A DNA stretch of 52,359 bases from Oceanicaulis sp. HTCC2633 (GTDB lineage: Bacteria > Pseudomonadota > Alphaproteobacteria > Caulobacterales > Maricaulaceae). The position numbers and the translations under genes are program-made. Below, one piece after another: positions 16,685-25,005 of this stretch. Below the pieces are notes generated by a model. The model was not told the origin of the DNA, ran no database searches, and saw only the letters and a list, made by a program, of their open reading frames with translations. Where the stretch lies: assembly GCF_000152745.1 (NCBI RefSeq), contig NZ_CH672428.1, forward strand, positions 1,204,832 to 1,257,190. Reading direction: 5' to 3'. Each line of letters starts with the position of its first letter. The stretch's first letter is position 1.

Positions 16685-19600
16685 GTGCGGATACAACGAC
16701 TTGATCTGCTGCGCTACGGCCACTTCACCAAGAGGTCGCTTGAGCTGCCTGCCGGCAGGTCGGACTTCCACATCATCTTCGGCCCGAATGAGGCCGGTAA
16801 GTCTACGACGCTGTCCGCCATCGAGGATCTTCTGTTCGGTATCCACGGGCAGACACCGTACGGGTTTCTGCATGACTACGGCAGCATGCGGATCGGTGCC
16901 GTTCTGGAGAACGGCAGCGAGGTGCTGGAGATGCTGCGGAGAAAAGGCAACAAGGACACGCTACTGGGACCGGAAGGTTCGCCGGTGCCCGGCGGGGAAG
17001 CAGTGCTTCGCCCCTACCTTGCCGGCGCGGACCGGATGTTTTTCGAGCGCATGTTCAGCCTTGATCACACTCGCCTTGAAGCCGGCGGCCGGGAAATCCT
17101 GGAGGCCAAGGACGACGTCGGTCAGATGCTGTTCTCCGCCGGTGCCGGTATCGGAGGTCTGCGGGAGCGGTTGACTCAGCTCGTCGGCGAGGCGGATGAC
17201 CTTTGGAGCGCACGGCGGGCCAAGCACCGCAAGTTCTACATTGCCGAAGACAAGTTTACCGAGACTACCAAGGAACTGCGCGAGCAGACGCTCAGCGCCG
17301 CAAGATGGCGCGAGCTGAAGAAGGCGTATGAAGACGCCGAAGAGGCCTACGGCAACCTCGATCGGGCCATCAGCAAAGCCACAGTCGATAGGAACCGGCT
17401 GAGCCGGATACGACGCGTATCCCGGGATATTCGCAGGAAGCAGGAGCTGGACCGGCTTCTGGAGGAACTTGGCGACGTGATCGCCCTCCCGAAAGATGCG
17501 GCCAGGCTTGTCGCCGAGGCCGAGCGCAAAGATGCCGTGGCGGCTGCACGGATCGGCACGCTGACGGAGCAGCTTCAGCACGTCGAAGAGGCGCAGGAAA
17601 AGCTGACATACGATGAGACGATCATCCAGCGGTCGGCGGATGTCCGCGAGGCCTGCGAACGCCGCATCGAGGTTCGTGCTGAGAAAGCCGACCTGCCCAA
17701 ACGGGAGGCCGAGCTGCAAGCGGCCGAGAAGGAACTGCAGGGCGCTGCCGCCGAGCTTGGCTGGCGGGATGAGGATTCAGCGGCGCTGATCGAGCGCATT
17801 CCGCCCCGGCCGAAGGTCAGTGTCGTGCGATCACTGCTCAATAAGAAGGGTGAGCTGGAGGGCGGCGTCTCCGGCAAGGAACGGTTACTTGACGAAGCGA
17901 AGGAAGAGCATGCCGGGCTGAAGGATGAGCTTACCGAGGCCGGCGAGCCTGTTGACACGTCGCGGCTGGCCGTTGCGCTCAAGAGCGTCCGCGAACAGGG
18001 AGACATCGCCGGTCGGGTGCGCGCTGCAGAAGCGGGTCTCAATAACGCCAGGAGCCGTGTTGCCCGGCGGCTTGGTGCACTTGACCCCGGTGTTGCAGAT
18101 GAAGGGGCACTGACCGGCAAGCGTGTGCCGGCAAGGGCGAAGGTGGAGGCGCAACGGAAAGCGCAGGATGACTGGCAGCGACGGCTGAACGAGACGCAGC
18201 AGCAAGCCGCGTCCGTTAAACAGGAGCTGGACCGGACCGTTGCAGCCCTTGAGCGGGCGATACGCGATGAGCAGGTGGTCACCCCCGAAGAACTGAAGAA
18301 CGCCCGCGGTCGCCGGGATGCGGTTTGGCAGTTGGTTAAGCTAAAGCACATTGTGGGTCAGCCCATCCCTCCGGCTCAGGCTGAGCAATATGAGGACGAG
18401 ATCGAGGACCTGGCCGGCGCCTTCGAGCCAGCCGTCATCAAGGCCGACGAGCTGGCCGACCGGCGCTTCGACCATGCCGAAGCCGCCGGTCGCATCGCCG
18501 AAATCAAGCGCAAGATCGGCGAGCAGGAGACCCTCCTCGGTCAGGTGCAGGACGATGAGGAGAAGCTTTTGGCGGAAAGCGATCAGCTGAAATTCGACTG
18601 GATCGCGCTGTGGAATGGGGCGCCGGTGGAGCCGGAAGCGCCTGAGGCCATGCTGGAATGGTTGGACGACCGTGACGAGGTGCTGGCGGCCATTGAGAAT
18701 CGGGACGAAGCTGAAGGCGCGCTGAAGGCCGCTCGTGGAGATGAGCAGGCGGCAAGGCAGCAGCTGATTGGTGAACTGGCTAAGCTGAGTGCCGATGTCG
18801 GCACACTGGAAGCGGACGGCCTAACCATCGTCGTCGAACGGGCAGCGGAAGAGCTACGGGTTCGCGAGGCCGCAGCCGACAAGAAGTCGCAGCTGGAAGT
18901 GGATGTTGCGGAAGCCTGCGGGCTCGTAGTACGACATCAGCGAGACTTTGAGGCGGCAAAGAAGGTGCTAGCCGAATGGCAAGAAAATTGGGCTGCTGCG
19001 CTCAGGGAGCTTGGTCTTGCCGCCGATACCGCTGCCAAAGCCGTTGATGCCCAGATTGGCATTATCGATCAGATGCGGGAAACGGCCAGTCGGATCCATT
19101 CGCTGCGACACGACCTCATCGAGAAGATTAAGAGGGACGTTGCCGACTTCGAGAATGTTATCAGTCAGCTTGTGCAGGTTCTTGCACCGGACCTTGCTGA
19201 TAAGGTGGCGGACGATGCTGTTGCGACGCTGGAGACGCGGCTCAACGAGGCCGAGCGGATTCAGGGACTGCGGGAGAAGCAGGACGAGGACGTTGAAGGC
19301 CTGAAGAAGCAGATCGAGACGCTTGAAGGTCAGCGGCGGGAGTTGGCAGCTTCCATATCCCACCTTAAGCAGACCGCAGGCGTCGACAACAACGACGAGC
19401 TGAAGGTCGCGATCGAGCGGTCCGACAATCAGCGGGCGCTTTGGGAGGAACGGCAGCAGATCACAGAAAAGCTTCAGCAGGACGGTGACGGCAAGACCGT
19501 TGACGAACTGGAAGCCGAGTGCGAGGGGCTGGCCATCGATGATGTGGCGGCCCGGGAGGCGTCCCTTCAGACGGAACTGGAGGACTTGAGAAAGCAGCAG

Positions 19601-20209
19601 GGCGAGGCAGGAGAAGTTCGCTCGCAGGCGCGCCAAGCGTACCAGGCCATCGGCGGCGATGATGCGGCCGCACAGGCTGGGGCAGCCCGGGAAGAGGCGC
19701 TTACTGAAATGGGCGAAGTGGCAGAGCGTTACGTTCGGGTGAAAACGTCCGCTATCCTGCTGCAATGGGCCATCGATCGCTATCGTCGGGAGAAGCAGGC
19801 GCCGCTGCTCAAGCGCGCAGGACAGCTATTTCAGGTCATGACCGCCGGCTCGTTCACCAGCCTGCGCGTGGACTTTAACGACCAGGACAACGCCCACCTC
19901 ACCGGGGTGCGGCCGGATGAGAGCTTTGTGCCGGTGTCCGGCATGAGCACCGGCACCGCCGATCAGCTTTACCTGGCGCTGCGGGTTGCCTCGATTGAAG
20001 ACTATCTTGAGAGGGCGCAGGCGCTGCCGTTTGTCGCCGACGACCTGTTCATCAACTTCGATGATGACAGGGCGGCGGCCGGGTTTCGGCTATTAGGGCA
20101 GCTGGCAGAGAAGACCCAAGTACTGTTCTTCACACACCATCAGCATCTCGTGGACATCGCGAAAGAGACTTTAGGCGCTTCTGTGAATTGCGTGTCATTG
20201 GCAGATTAG
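16685..20209 (+). CDS. SbcC/YhaN-like AAA ATPase with coiled coils
   Basis: This protein of about 1174 aa has an N-terminal Walker A (FGPNEAGKSTTLSAIEDLLFG, near residue 35) and a very long Glu/Lys/Arg-rich coiled coil. Its C-terminal ABC-type signature (GMSTGTADQLYLALR) and Walker B (LPFVADDLFINFD) are followed by a switch His (FFTHHQHLV). No CxxC zinc hook is present in the middle, which separates it from classical SbcC/Rad50 and fits YhaN. The start is probably the GTG at 16685, 7 bases after a GGGGG; a TTG at 16679 is also possible and overlaps the nuclease stop. It should use ATP to control the partner metallophosphoesterase. Confidence 0.85.
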   Translation: MRIQRLDLLRYGHFTKRSLELPAGRSDFHIIFGPNEAGKSTTLSAIEDLLFGIHGQTPYGFLHDYGSMRIGAVLENGSEVLEMLRRKGNKDTLLGPEGSPVPGGEAVLRPYLAGADRMFFERMFSLDHTRLEAGGREILEAKDDVGQMLFSAGAGIGGLRERLTQLVGEADDLWSARRAKHRKFYIAEDKFTETTKELREQTLSAARWRELKKAYEDAEEAYGNLDRAISKATVDRNRLSRIRRVSRDIRRKQELDRLLEELGDVIALPKDAARLVAEAERKDAVAAARIGTLTEQLQHVEEAQEKLTYDETIIQRSADVREACERRIEVRAEKADLPKREAELQAAEKELQGAAAELGWRDEDSAALIERIPPRPKVSVVRSLLNKKGELEGGVSGKERLLDEAKEEHAGLKDELTEAGEPVDTSRLAVALKSVREQGDIAGRVRAAEAGLNNARSRVARRLGALDPGVADEGALTGKRVPARAKVEAQRKAQDDWQRRLNETQQQAASVKQELDRTVAALERAIRDEQVVTPEELKNARGRRDAVWQLVKLKHIVGQPIPPAQAEQYEDEIEDLAGAFEPAVIKADELADRRFDHAEAAGRIAEIKRKIGEQETLLGQVQDDEEKLLAESDQLKFDWIALWNGAPVEPEAPEAMLEWLDDRDEVLAAIENRDEAEGALKAARGDEQAARQQLIGELAKLSADVGTLEADGLTIVVERAAEELRVREAAADKKSQLEVDVAEACGLVVRHQRDFEAAKKVLAEWQENWAAALRELGLAADTAAKAVDAQIGIIDQMRETASRIHSLRHDLIEKIKRDVADFENVISQLVQVLAPDLADKVADDAVATLETRLNEAERIQGLREKQDEDVEGLKKQIETLEGQRRELAASISHLKQTAGVDNNDELKVAIERSDNQRALWEERQQITEKLQQDGDGKTVDELEAECEGLAIDDVAAREASLQTELEDLRKQQGEAGEVRSQARQAYQAIGGDDAAAQAGAAREEALTEMGEVAERYVRVKTSAILLQWAIDRYRREKQAPLLKRAGQLFQVMTAGSFTSLRVDFNDQDNAHLTGVRPDESFVPVSGMSTGTADQLYLALRVASIEDYLERAQALPFVADDLFINFDDDRAAAGFRLLGQLAEKTQVLFFTHHQHLVDIAKETLGASVNCVSLAD

Positions 20210-20539
20210 TCGGCTGTAGTTGTTGCACGAGCCACATTAACGTCCGCTATCGGGATTTGCTGGACTCAAAGATTTTTACTGAACCGTTTTCCGCCTACGG
20301 CGGTTGCTCTCACCCACGCCACGAAGCGCAAGCGCTTCACAGCATGGATGAGCACGAAGTAATACGTTTGCATGATACATATCATTATCAGCACGAAACA
20401 AATCCGCGCGCCCAAGGCTTTGACTCGTGTGGACGGTCCAGACTCAGGCGCGTATCAATTTATATCGATAAATTGTCGATAGATGTTATGATTACTACGA
20501 ACAAACGATGTATAGACAGTATCGGCATCAAGAAATTAG
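20210..20539. other. Gene-free stretch with several inverted repeats
   Basis: No gene is visible. Three inverted repeats occur: CCGCC/GGCGG (20291-20303), GAAGCGC/GCGCTTC (20323-20338) and CAATTTAT/ATAAATTG (20456-20475). The first two could help to end transcription of the SbcC-like gene but lack a T-run. The AT-rich third one, with nearby CGAT repeats, could be a protein-binding site. Confidence 0.4.
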
Positions 20540-21424
20540 CCCCTCCCTGATCCGGGCCTTTCGTTAGTTGAGTCTGTTCGCCTTTCTTTCTGGGTTGATA
20601 TGGCAGAGGGTGACGGTTTCGCTCGGCGCAAACACAGGCCACGAGTCCCCAGAGTGCGGTGTGTGGTCACAGGGCGTTGTAGACGGTCCTCCAGTCTTCG
20701 ATCAGGCTTCAGGCCTCGCCGAGCGAGGAGAACAGGCATTCGTCGATGAGGCGGCAGATGAAGCTCTCTACGAAGGCGTTCTAGGTCGGCAGCAGGATCG
20801 GTCACCGGGTCCCGACAGCCCATTTGCGGCCGCGTATCCGGCGGACCGCCAGCCCTTCTTCACGATGGATGCGGAAGACCTTCTTGTGGTTCGTATAAAG
20901 ACCTTCGCGTCCGAGCAGGATGCCAAGTCACAATATCCGAACCGACGCCGTTCACTCACAGATCGCGCAAGCGTGCTCACAAGGTGTTATCAACGCCGGA
21001 GCGCTTCAGCTACCGGCACGTCGAGCGGTCCAGTTCTGCTAGGGCGCAGGCCCCCGCCGCTTGCTCAGCCCGTGCTTACCCATCATGTGATGCACGACCA
21101 TGCGCTTGAGAAGTTATTTGAGTTGAGGCCCTTCAAGGCAGCATGCCCAGGCCAGTAGTCGCTTCAGACAGCCATTCTCCGCGGCAAGGCTCCTCAGCCG
21201 CTTGGGGCCGGTACGGCCATCTCGCCGAACTTGGCCTCGTACTTGTAAAAAGGAGGCTTCGGAGATCCCATAGTTACGGCAGGTCTCCTTCGTGCTCTCA
21301 CCGGCACGCGCTCCCTGAGCATACCGATGATCTACTCCTTCCAAGAACGGCTCTTGCGCATGATCCACCCTCTCTTCGATAGAATCTACCATCCCGTGGG
21401 CGGAAATCAGGGGGCTGGATCACC
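20540..21424 (-). pseudogene. Decayed IS3-family element (OrfA + OrfB fragments)
   Basis: On the minus strand, 21392-21114 encodes an OrfA-like HTH/leucine-zipper piece (CRNYGISEASF, then KRLRSLAAENGCLKRLLA). Downstream, broken frames encode OrfB pieces: LGREGLYTNHKKVFRIHREEGLAVRR, and after a deletion NAFVESFICRLIDECLFSSLGEA and LIEDWRTVYNAL*PHTALWG. Several in-frame stops and the loss of the central DDE region show it is dead. The upstream end (21398-21422) carries a likely terminal inverted-repeat sequence that recurs in inverted orientation at 33036-33060. Confidence 0.78.
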
Positions 21425-21519
21425 CTAGAGGAAATGCCCCGCCCCTAGATAAGAATCGTTTTTATTAAGAACAGTAATTTAAATACTATACATTTGATGG
21501 AAATTAAAGCCCGCACGCT

Positions 21520-22509
21520 TTACTGCGAAAGAAATTCTGCTAGTAGCGTTGATCTTAAACGGGCGATATTAGTAGGACTTTCCAGTACTGCGTCAATGAT
21601 TTCAAAAATATCAAGCATCTCTGCTTCCAACCCATACTCTCGGGCAATAATCAACAATTCCTCAGCATTTGATTTTTTTGTGATCCGTATCACCAATTCG
21701 CACAATAGCTTCAATCGTGGTTCTTTTCGCAACATTCCATCATGCAAGCGTTTAGCTGCAATCAAAAAATTTAAATTACTCTCCAGGAAGTATTTATATT
21801 TATCACTTATACACCGGCCTTCGAGCAGAATATTAGTGTCAATAAATCCGTAACTATTTGTTATCTCCGCTCCAATAAAGGCGACAACACCCTTTGGCGT
21901 CTTGAAAATTGGCGACACATTCCCCGCAACTAAATCAGCGACATCTTCCGTTACATTAAGTGTCTCTATACGAGAATATGGAAAGATCTTCTCATAATAG
22001 TGACTCGCACTGATTTTGCTTGCCATCTCATTAGAGACCCTTACGGGCATCTGGGTTTCGATGCTCAATCCAAGTTGCGCCAAACCAATACTTGTTAGAA
22101 TTTCGGTAGCCGCGTGCGTATCGGCCTCGTCAACCAAGATGTCGATGTCCCCACGTCGGCCGAATGCCTGCCCTTGAAACAAACGGTGGGTAGATTCAAC
22201 GCCTTGAACAAAGGTCCATTTTAAGTTCGCCGATTCGAAGAGCTCGCCCACCTCGTGAGCAAGTTTCATTTGCCGGTCGGTGAGTGCTTGATAAAGGGAC
22301 TGAACTGCAGCCTGTGGGTCAAAAGCTATATAAAGAGCGCTATCAATGTTATGTGCGAACATGAAGCGAAGATCGTCTTCACCAATCACAAGACTGAGTT
22401 CTTCTTCTTGGACCTTGCCGCTGCCTTCAACGCGGGCTGCTACCGCAGAACATGCCAGTTGAATAAGGGCAAGTTGTCGATCAACAGTATCATTCGTGGC
22501 TAGAAACAT
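21520..22509 (-). CDS. PF14907-like nucleotidyltransferase (RiPP cluster)
   Basis: The protein (about 329 aa) contains the pattern of the uncharacterised nucleotidyltransferase family PF14907: KWTFVQGVESTHRLF, then RRGDIDILVDEADTHAA (about residues 116-132), where the Asp pair would bind metal and nucleotide. Such proteins are known in lasso-peptide clusters of the paeninodin type, where they accompany peptide-modifying kinases. The start is uncertain: ATG 22509 lies 10 bases after the stop of the preceding gene, while ATG 22557 would overlap it. The long open frame to 22800 lies inside the neighbouring gene and is not used. It is the third gene of the precursor operon. A role in nucleotidylating the peptide is inference. 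Confidence 0.72.
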   Translation of the reverse strand: MFLATNDTVDRQLALIQLACSAVAARVEGSGKVQEEELSLVIGEDDLRFMFAHNIDSALYIAFDPQAAVQSLYQALTDRQMKLAHEVGELFESANLKWTFVQGVESTHRLFQGQAFGRRGDIDILVDEADTHAATEILTSIGLAQLGLSIETQMPVRVSNEMASKISASHYYEKIFPYSRIETLNVTEDVADLVAGNVSPIFKTPKGVVAFIGAEITNSYGFIDTNILLEGRCISDKYKYFLESNLNFLIAAKRLHDGMLRKEPRLKLLCELVIRITKKSNAEELLIIAREYGLEAEMLDIFEIIDAVLESPTNIARLRSTLLAEFLSQ

Positions 22510-22519
22510 TCTGGACTGA

Positions 22520-23293
22520 CTATTTTTGCCTAGCGCGGATACGCGACTTTCGGGCATACCCACCAGGCTGACCGCTGTTACGTCGCGCATAGAGTTCAGC
22601 ATGACGCGCCCAGTCTTCACTTGATATCGACCCAAGATTCGGGACGACTTCAGGTGGCTCATTATTCGCTGCGTTTTGAACGCCATACGGCATCGGGACA
22701 AGCTGCAATAGCGGCCTATGTTTGCGGAAATTCGCCGGTACGTCTGTTTTTTGAAATTGCAGCACAGTAATAATCGGGCCTGGCCACCAGTCTGACTCAA
22801 TCACACTGTTTAGGACCCTATAGGTGGAGGACTGAGGCCGGTTGATTGGTGCGCAGCTCCAGTAATTCCAACCTGATGCGGAAGATGCGTTCCAACCCGT
22901 CCAAACCTGTATCGCGCCTTGTTCTGGGAAAATTTCAAGGAAAGCGGTTACGTTCTGACGCATGCCCTGAGGGGCGGTTGCGCGAAATGTATCCGCATAG
23001 CCCGGGAGGTAAATGCGCTCACACACCATCCATTGGTCAACACCTGGATATCGCCAATAGAACTCAGAGCCTGTCCAAACGAGAGAGAAGTCTATGGGCG
23101 CATATACCCACCAACCCATTGACGATGCTGCAGTAAATGGGCTGCAGAATCGACGAGCCCTTAGGGGTACAGCACCGCCTAAATCGGGGTCGGCCGGGGA
23201 AATGTCCGGTGCATCGTCAAAGAAGCGGAGAAATCGAAATTTAGGTGAAGAGAGATCGTTATCACTCCGCGGAACTTTCGCGTTCAGACTCAT
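22520..23293 (-). CDS. DUF6065-like protein in the RiPP operon
   Basis: This 257-aa protein is rich in Trp, Pro and Tyr. The stretch SPFTAASSMGWWVYAPIDFSLVW (first part only) and the following WTG resemble the GW...P.D....W-G core of DUF6065 proteins, whose function is unknown. The rest has no motif that I recognise. It starts after a strong GAGGAGAG ribosome site, 23 bases downstream of the precursor-peptide stop, so it is surely co-expressed with the precursor. A non-haem-oxygenase-like or peptide-modifying role is possible but cannot be shown from sequence. Confidence 0.6.
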   Translation of the reverse strand: MSLNAKVPRSDNDLSSPKFRFLRFFDDAPDISPADPDLGGAVPLRARRFCSPFTAASSMGWWVYAPIDFSLVWTGSEFYWRYPGVDQWMVCERIYLPGYADTFRATAPQGMRQNVTAFLEIFPEQGAIQVWTGWNASSASGWNYWSCAPINRPQSSTYRVLNSVIESDWWPGPIITVLQFQKTDVPANFRKHRPLLQLVPMPYGVQNAANNEPPEVVPNLGSISSEDWARHAELYARRNSGQPGGYARKSRIRARQK

Positions 23294-23316
23294 AACGCTC
23301 TCTCCTCAATCGAAGC

Positions 23317-23478
23317 CTAGACTTCTGCGCTGGCACCAGCGGTGTGACCCACACGATTGCCGTCGGTCGAGGTGGAGCCGTCTCCATTGCCGCCATTCAC
23401 AAGCTTGAAATCAGCAGGATCGAGGACTTTCAGCTTGGGGAGCACAACTTTAGGCTTCTTCTTGATTGCGAAGTTCAT
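23317..23478 (-). CDS. Double-glycine RiPP precursor peptide, 53 aa
   Basis: The short gene begins with ATG at 23478 after a good ribosome site (GGAG, 8 bases upstream) and encodes 53 residues. The leader is basic and hydrophobic (MNFAIKKKPKVVLPKLKV...) and ends in LDPADFKLVNGG. This matches the double-glycine leader consensus in every position: Leu -12, acidic -8, hydrophobic -7 and -4, Gly -2 and -1. Cleavage would release a 23-residue core beginning NGDGSTSTDGNRVGH and ending SAEV, rich in Gly, Ser, Thr and Ala, without cysteine. A C39-peptidase ABC exporter is encoded next door in the opposite direction, which fits exactly. Asp9 of the core is at ring-forming distance for a lasso-type macrolactam. 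The product's structure is inference. Confidence 0.8.
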   Translation of the reverse strand: MNFAIKKKPKVVLPKLKVLDPADFKLVNGGNGDGSTSTDGNRVGHTAGASAEV

Positions 23479-23781
23479 CACGTTTCTCCATTTCAACTAA
23501 TGCGCTAGTTCGCGCTTAGATATCTGGCGACAGAAGTTGTATGCGCGTCAAGTGGCTTTGCGCCCATTAGGAGAAAAAATTGGCTAGCAGTATGCTACTG
23601 CGTTGCTATATTGCTGAAAAGCAAGTACGAATTTGATACGAAAATCGCCAAATAATTGAACTTCGAAAGGCGCTCAGGTCAGCTCAACAGCATCGCGCCC
23701 AGGAGTAATACCGGAATTCACTCGCCATAAATGGCTAACTACACGCTATAGTGCCAGCGGGCTCCACCACGGAGATTGAGT
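23479..23781. promoter_or_regulatory. Divergent promoter region of the RiPP cluster
   Basis: These 300 bases separate the minus-strand precursor operon from the plus-strand export operon and must hold promoters for both. The stretch is AT-rich in the middle (23570-23660). I can point to no convincing -35/-10 pair or operator. No regulator gene lies nearby, so control may come from outside the cluster. Confidence 0.5.
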
Positions 23782-25005
23782 ATGGAATCTGAGTCGCTCT
23801 TCCGGCGAGAAGCTGTCGAAGCACAATCAGTGACTTTGGGTGGTGTCATTGCTCACACGCCTCCGGGTTTCATTCCGATTGCTGCACTTCTTTCGCTGAC
23901 TTTGGTTTTTGCTATCGCGATGCTGGTTCTGTTTGAAGTGCCTAAAGTCATTCGGATATCTGGGTGGGTTCAACCCGATTCCGGCTTCGTTCACTTAGCA
24001 GCCCGCGACAACGGATTTGTTTCCGAGATAGGTGTGGAGGAAGGCGATGAGGTTAAGGCCGGAGACTTTCTAGCGCGTATCAACGGCGATTCGACTGGCG
24101 CGCCATCCCAGACGGTGAACGAACGGATCTTGGAGCGCTTTGAAGAGCGGCGCGTGCTTATTGATCGCGCGTCAGCTCAAGGCGCATTGGCAGCGGAGCA
24201 AAGAGAAGCTGCGCGAGCAGCCGAGTTGGGCGAGTTGCAAGCCGAACTTGGCATGCTCGAAGCGCTCATCCTCATCCAGAATCAGCTTGTAGCGGTGAGC
24301 CAAGATCAACTGGAGCAGGCAGAGGCGCTGCTGGACAGAGGGTCTGGCTCTCTCTTGCAGGTTCAAACCCGACAGCGGCTTCTGCTCGAGGCCCGCGCAG
24401 AAGAGGAGCGCATGCGCGGGATTCGCGCCCAGCTTACTGCCAATGAAGCAACGCTCAGTGCGCGCAACCAGGCCGAGGCGCTCGCCTTGCTTCAAGAACA
24501 AGCTCTACTACGAGACCAGGCCATCGAAGTGGAAATTGCCGCCTTGGAAGCCCAACAGAGAGCTGGCTTTGCGTTAACTGCGCCCGAAGATGGGCAAGTT
24601 GTCTCCATTGTGAAGACCGAAGGGAGCTCCGTGATGACCGGCGACAGAATCTTGACGATCCTGCCGCACTTTGAGGGATTGGAAGTTCACGCCCTCCTAC
24701 CTGTGTTTGCCATTGGTTCAGTAGAACCCGGAAACCGGATCATGATGAGATTTGATGCCGCTGCTGGGGGCGGCGAGCAGCTTCAGCTAAAAGGTGTGGT
24801 TAGCTTTATCTCACAAGCGCCAATTGACGCGCGCAACTTTGACGGACCACTTTCTGCTGACGGTCGTTTCCACCGCCTGATTGCTGAAATCGATGAAGGC
24901 GATGAAAGCCTGATTGATCGGCTGAAGCCCGGCATGACCCTTCAAGCGACAGTGACCTACCGCCGTGAGCCGTTGTGGCGCGCACTTTTCCTATCGGAAG
25001 TCTAA
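23782..25005 (+). CDS. HlyD-family periplasmic adaptor of the RiPP exporter
   Basis: This 407-aa membrane fusion protein has a short cytoplasmic N-terminus, one membrane helix (about residues 28-52: FIPIAALLSLTLVFAIAMLV), a lipoyl-like half-motif (AARDNGFVSEIGVEEGDEVKAGDFLARI) and a long coiled-coil hairpin. The second lipoyl half (TAPEDGQVVSIVKTEGSSVMTGDRIL) and a beta-barrel end follow. It resembles CvaA-type adaptors that link a C39 ABC exporter to TolC. The ATG at 23782 follows GGAG by 7 bases and is preferred over an upstream TTG at 23776. Its stop overlaps the start of the ABC exporter (TAATG), so the two are made together. No TolC is in the window. Confidence 0.88.
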   Translation: MESESLFRREAVEAQSVTLGGVIAHTPPGFIPIAALLSLTLVFAIAMLVLFEVPKVIRISGWVQPDSGFVHLAARDNGFVSEIGVEEGDEVKAGDFLARINGDSTGAPSQTVNERILERFEERRVLIDRASAQGALAAEQREAARAAELGELQAELGMLEALILIQNQLVAVSQDQLEQAEALLDRGSGSLLQVQTRQRLLLEARAEEERMRGIRAQLTANEATLSARNQAEALALLQEQALLRDQAIEVEIAALEAQQRAGFALTAPEDGQVVSIVKTEGSSVMTGDRILTILPHFEGLEVHALLPVFAIGSVEPGNRIMMRFDAAAGGGEQLQLKGVVSFISQAPIDARNFDGPLSADGRFHRLIAEIDEGDESLIDRLKPGMTLQATVTYRREPLWRALFLSEV

